From Nitrincola salilacus (GTDB taxonomy: Bacteria; Pseudomonadota; Gammaproteobacteria; Pseudomonadales; Balneatricaceae): a stretch of 64,000 nt of DNA. A program made the position numbers and the translations under genes. The DNA is taken from contig NZ_CP176580.1 in the NCBI RefSeq assembly GCF_046271865.1, positions 806,001 through 870,000 on the forward strand, read 5' to 3'. The notes under the pieces were generated by a model. It was not told where the DNA came from. It did not search any database and worked only from the letters and a program-made list of their open reading frames with translations. Shown piece by piece: positions 61,430 through 64,000 of this stretch (position 1 is its first letter; every line of letters begins with the position of its first letter).

Positions 61430-62665
61430 TCAATTGTGAATCGGTTTTTCGGTCAGGGCTTCATCCACCAGTTCGATCCAGTGCTTGACCGGGGTTCTGC
61501 CCGCGCCATCCAGATGGGTCTGGCAGCCGATGTTGGCAGTCACGATCAGCTCTGGATTACCGCTTTCCAGTGCATCCAGCTTGTTGTCACGTAGCTGCTT
61601 TGACAGCACCGGTTGCGTGATCGAGTAGGTCCCGGCTGATCCACAACACAGGTGCGCATTCGGTACCTGAGTCAGGCTGAAGCCCAGTCGGATCAGTACT
61701 GCCTCCACTGCGCCACCCAGTTTCTGAGCATGCTGCAGGGTGCAGGGGCAGTGAAAAGCCAGGCGTTTGCTGCTGTTAATCTGCAGGCTTTCCAACTTTT
61801 CGGCACGCAGTATTTCAACCAGATCCAGTGCCAGTTCACTGACTCGCCTGGCCTTCTCGGCATACGCCGGATCCTCCTTCAGGAGATGTCCATACTCTTT
61901 GACAAAAGCACCGCAGCCACTGGCGGTCTGTATAATCGCTTCGGCACCCGCCTCTATCGCTGGCCACCAGGCATCTATGTTGCGCCGGGCACGTTGCAGT
62001 CCGGCATCCTGGGCATTCAGGTGGTACTCCATGGCACCACAACAGCCAGCTTCACGTGCCACCTGTACCTGAATTCCCAGCTGATCCAGCACGCGTGCGG
62101 TGGCGGCATTGGTAATGGGTGACAGGGTCGGCTGCACACAGCCCTCCAGAATCAGCATCCGGCGCGTGTGCTGCGTCTCCGGTCGCGTGCCGGGAGGCGT
62201 TATCCGTGCCGGCAGTTTGCTGCTGAGTGATTTCGGCAGCACTGGGGTCAATAATCGCCCAAACTTGACTGCGGAGTCAAATATTATTGGATTGGGAATC
62301 ACCTGCTTCAGGAAAAAGCGTGTCAGCTTTTCACCAGTGGGTCGCTCGACCTTCTCTTCAATCATGGCACGGCCGATATCCAGCAAGCTGTGATACTCCA
62401 CCCCTGAGGGGCAGGTGGTTTCGCAGTTGCGACAGGTCAGGCAGCGGTCCAGATGGGTCTGGGTAGCGCGTGTGACCTCCTCACCTTCGAGCATCTGCTT
62501 GATCAGGTATATTCGCCCTCTGGGACTGTCCAGCTCATCGCCCAGCAGTTGATAGGTCGGGCAGGTGGCGGTGCAGAAACCACAATGAACACAGCTGCGC
62601 AGTATCGCTTCCGCTTCTGCAGCGCGTGGCAGTTTTCTGGCTTCATCAGACAGATTCGTTTGCAT
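61430..62665 (-). CDS. glcF: Glycolate oxidase iron-sulfur subunit
   Basis: The 411-residue protein has two 4Fe-4S motifs (CVHCGFCTATCPTYQ and CLTCRNCETTCPSGVEY) and two CCG domains (REAGCCGAMEYH and HLCCGSAGTY). It passes electrons from GlcD/GlcE to the quinone pool. The ATG at 62665 has AGGAA seven bases upstream; a GTG just before is possible. It follows glcE by 15 bases. Confidence 0.95.
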   Translation of the reverse strand: MQTNLSDEARKLPRAAEAEAILRSCVHCGFCTATCPTYQLLGDELDSPRGRIYLIKQMLEGEEVTRATQTHLDRCLTCRNCETTCPSGVEYHSLLDIGRAMIEEKVERPTGEKLTRFFLKQVIPNPIIFDSAVKFGRLLTPVLPKSLSSKLPARITPPGTRPETQHTRRMLILEGCVQPTLSPITNAATARVLDQLGIQVQVAREAGCCGAMEYHLNAQDAGLQRARRNIDAWWPAIEAGAEAIIQTASGCGAFVKEYGHLLKEDPAYAEKARRVSELALDLVEILRAEKLESLQINSSKRLAFHCPCTLQHAQKLGGAVEAVLIRLGFSLTQVPNAHLCCGSAGTYSITQPVLSKQLRDNKLDALESGNPELIVTANIGCQTHLDGAGRTPVKHWIELVDEALTEKPIHN

Positions 62666-62680
62666 CACTCAGTTCCTGAT

Positions 62681-63775
62681 TCAGAGAAGGGCATAGAGCC
62701 GACCAAGGTTGAAAATTGCTGCTGGATCCAGCTTATGTTTGAGTTGCTGATGGTGTTTCATCAACAGCGGTGGCAGCGGCTGGAAAGGATACTCACTGTG
62801 GCCGGGGGTATAGCAGGTGGCGTGACCACCCAGTGACAGTGCCAGTTGCTGAACGGCCTGCTCAGACATATCCGTTTTCAGCCAGCGCTGTGCACCCCCC
62901 CAGTCGATCAGCTCATCACCTTCTGTGTTCAACAGTGTTGAGTTATTGGGTAGCGAAAGGCGCCAGAGTGGGCGGGGATCACTGAAGAATGGCAGGGTCA
63001 GTTCTCTCAGTTGTGTCCAGAAGACTGGATCCAGTTCATTGCCACCGAGTAACTCAGCGGCATCCTTGACTGATCCCGTGCCGCCTTCAAGGCGCAAGTG
63101 CAAGGCGTTGCCATCATGACAGGCCGCGGTGATCGGAAGCGGTTTCTGACCCCATTCGGACAGTTTCTGAAGAGCGGCCCCCGGATCCATCTCCAGGCTG
63201 AGATGCGCGCTGGCACGGGGTTTCGGCAGGACTTTCATCGAGGCCTCGGTGATGATGCCCAGCGTGCCATAGCTACCTACCAGCAGACGGGACAGATCAT
63301 ACCCGGCGACATTCTTCATCACCTCACCGCCAAAGCGCAGCAGCTTGCCCTGACCGGTGATCACGCGTGTGCCGAGTACTAAGTCGCGCGCCGATCCTGT
63401 CCAGGGCCGACGTGGACCCGAGAGGCCACTGGCCAGCATGCCACCTACTGTTGCCCGATCGCTGAAATGCGGCGGCTCGAATGCGAGCATCTGCCCTTGT
63501 GCATCCAGCTCCGCCTCCAGAGTGCTCAGACGTGTTCCGGCTCTGACTGTGATCACCAGCTCCGTAGGGTCGTAAGTGACGATCCCTCGATGCGGACTGA
63601 TATCCAGCTGCTCGCCGGGTACGCTGTGACCGAGAAATGATTTACTGCCGCCACCCTGAATGGCCAACGGGGTACGGCTGTGAATCGCTGCACAGACCTG
63701 CTCCAGCAGAGCGGCTTCGGTTTCCGAGGCGGCTCGTTCACCGGGGCGATTTGAAGGTTGATCTACCTGACTCAT
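62681..63775 (-). CDS. glcE: Glycolate oxidase FAD-binding subunit
   Basis: The 364-residue protein has an FAD_binding_4 domain: LAIQGGGSKSFLG, LDISPHRGIVTYDPTELVITVRAGT, VGGMLASGLSGPRRP and YDLSRLLVGSYGTLGIITEAS. It is the second flavin subunit of glycolate dehydrogenase. The ATG at 63775 shares one base with the glcD stop (TGATG); the frame is open further upstream but would run into glcD. Confidence 0.94.
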   Translation of the reverse strand: MSQVDQPSNRPGERAASETEAALLEQVCAAIHSRTPLAIQGGGSKSFLGHSVPGEQLDISPHRGIVTYDPTELVITVRAGTRLSTLEAELDAQGQMLAFEPPHFSDRATVGGMLASGLSGPRRPWTGSARDLVLGTRVITGQGKLLRFGGEVMKNVAGYDLSRLLVGSYGTLGIITEASMKVLPKPRASAHLSLEMDPGAALQKLSEWGQKPLPITAACHDGNALHLRLEGGTGSVKDAAELLGGNELDPVFWTQLRELTLPFFSDPRPLWRLSLPNNSTLLNTEGDELIDWGGAQRWLKTDMSEQAVQQLALSLGGHATCYTPGHSEYPFQPLPPLLMKHHQQLKHKLDPAAIFNLGRLYALL

Positions 63776-64000
63776 CAGAAGCGCTCCAGTTCGGGAAAGG
63801 GCAGCTCTCCATGGTGAATATGCATGGCACCAAACTCGGCACAGCGGTGCAGGGTCGGGATATTCTTGCCGGGATTTAGCAGGCACTGTGGATCAAAGGC
63901 GGCTTTCACGGCATGGAACAGTTCCAGCTCATCATCATTGAACTGGGTACACATCTGATTGATCTTTTCACGCCCGACTCCGTGCTCGCCGGTGATGGAG
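63775..64000 (-). CDS. glcD: Glycolate oxidase subunit GlcD, C-terminal end (runs off the window)
   Basis: The last 74 residues are visible, including SITGEHGVGREKINQM and FDPQCLLNPGKNIPTLHRC, the conserved FAD-oxidase C-terminal motif. It ends PFPELERF. It oxidises glycolate to glyoxylate with GlcE and GlcF; the catalytic N-terminal part is outside the window. Confidence 0.9.
   Translation of the reverse strand, partial: SITGEHGVGREKINQMCTQFNDDELELFHAVKAAFDPQCLLNPGKNIPTLHRCAEFGAMHIHHGELPFPELERF

Overview
The window reads as chromosomal DNA of a gammaproteobacterium close to the marine Oceanospirillales/Pseudomonadales. This is inferred from gene content and order: gyrA-serC-pheA-tyrA/aroA-cmk-rpsA-ihfB-lapA-lapB-pyrF-comEA, ubiG-mupP-yciK, tadA/mltF/purL, pdhR-aceE-aceF and glcDEFG. 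No rRNA, tRNA, CRISPR array or complete transposase was found.

About 1-15,200 is accessory DNA dense in conflict or defence genes. It holds the N-terminus of an OLD/AAA-type ATPase, a phosphoribosyltransferase + SLOG-HTH pair whose promoter carries a perfect 16-bp palindrome, a GC-rich gene remnant, a two-gene unit with a PLD-like (VPA1262-type) protein, and a four-gene operon. That operon encodes an Xre/MbcA-type antitoxin, a RES-domain toxin, a DEDDh exonuclease and a 1443-residue STAND NTPase with a C-terminal PD-(D/E)xK nuclease signature. A large SF1 helicase-nuclease follows. In related genomes guaA lies next to tadA-mltF-purL. At 6044-6054 there is a short match to the expected 3' end of guaA, followed by a terminator, so the left part is probably an island inserted at the guaA 3' end.

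About 15,200-20,500 is lineage-specific. A degraded fragment of a Crp/Fnr gene and an intact Crp/Fnr gene flank an operon of a small leader ORF, an unknown protein, a KaiC-like double ATPase and a diguanylate cyclase. A yqjD-yqjE-yqjK membrane-protein operon follows.

From 20,600 to 64,000 the window is mostly core genome: tRNA editing (tadA), murein turnover (mltF, mupP), purine synthesis (purL), envelope proteins (M48/DUF898 pair, OmpA-like, lapA, lapB), RNA modification and decay (rluB, rnm), H-NS-like protein, ubiquinone (ubiG), gyrase, serine/aromatic synthesis, cmk, ribosomal protein S1, IHF-beta and pyrF. Next comes a lactate-pyruvate-acetyl-CoA block: D-lactate dehydrogenase, PdhR with TGGT-N3-ACCA operator-like sites, aceE and aceF. 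An MFS exporter, a GNAT protein and the glycolate oxidase genes glcD (partial), glcE, glcF and glcG close the window.

The most notable observations are the four-gene toxin/exonuclease/STAND operon, the SLOG-antitoxin fusion with its phosphoribosyltransferase, a TyrA-AroA fusion whose EPSP synthase half has lost several catalytic residues, seven helically phased 11-bp repeats before pdhR, and the duplicated Crp/Fnr fragment flanking the KaiC operon.
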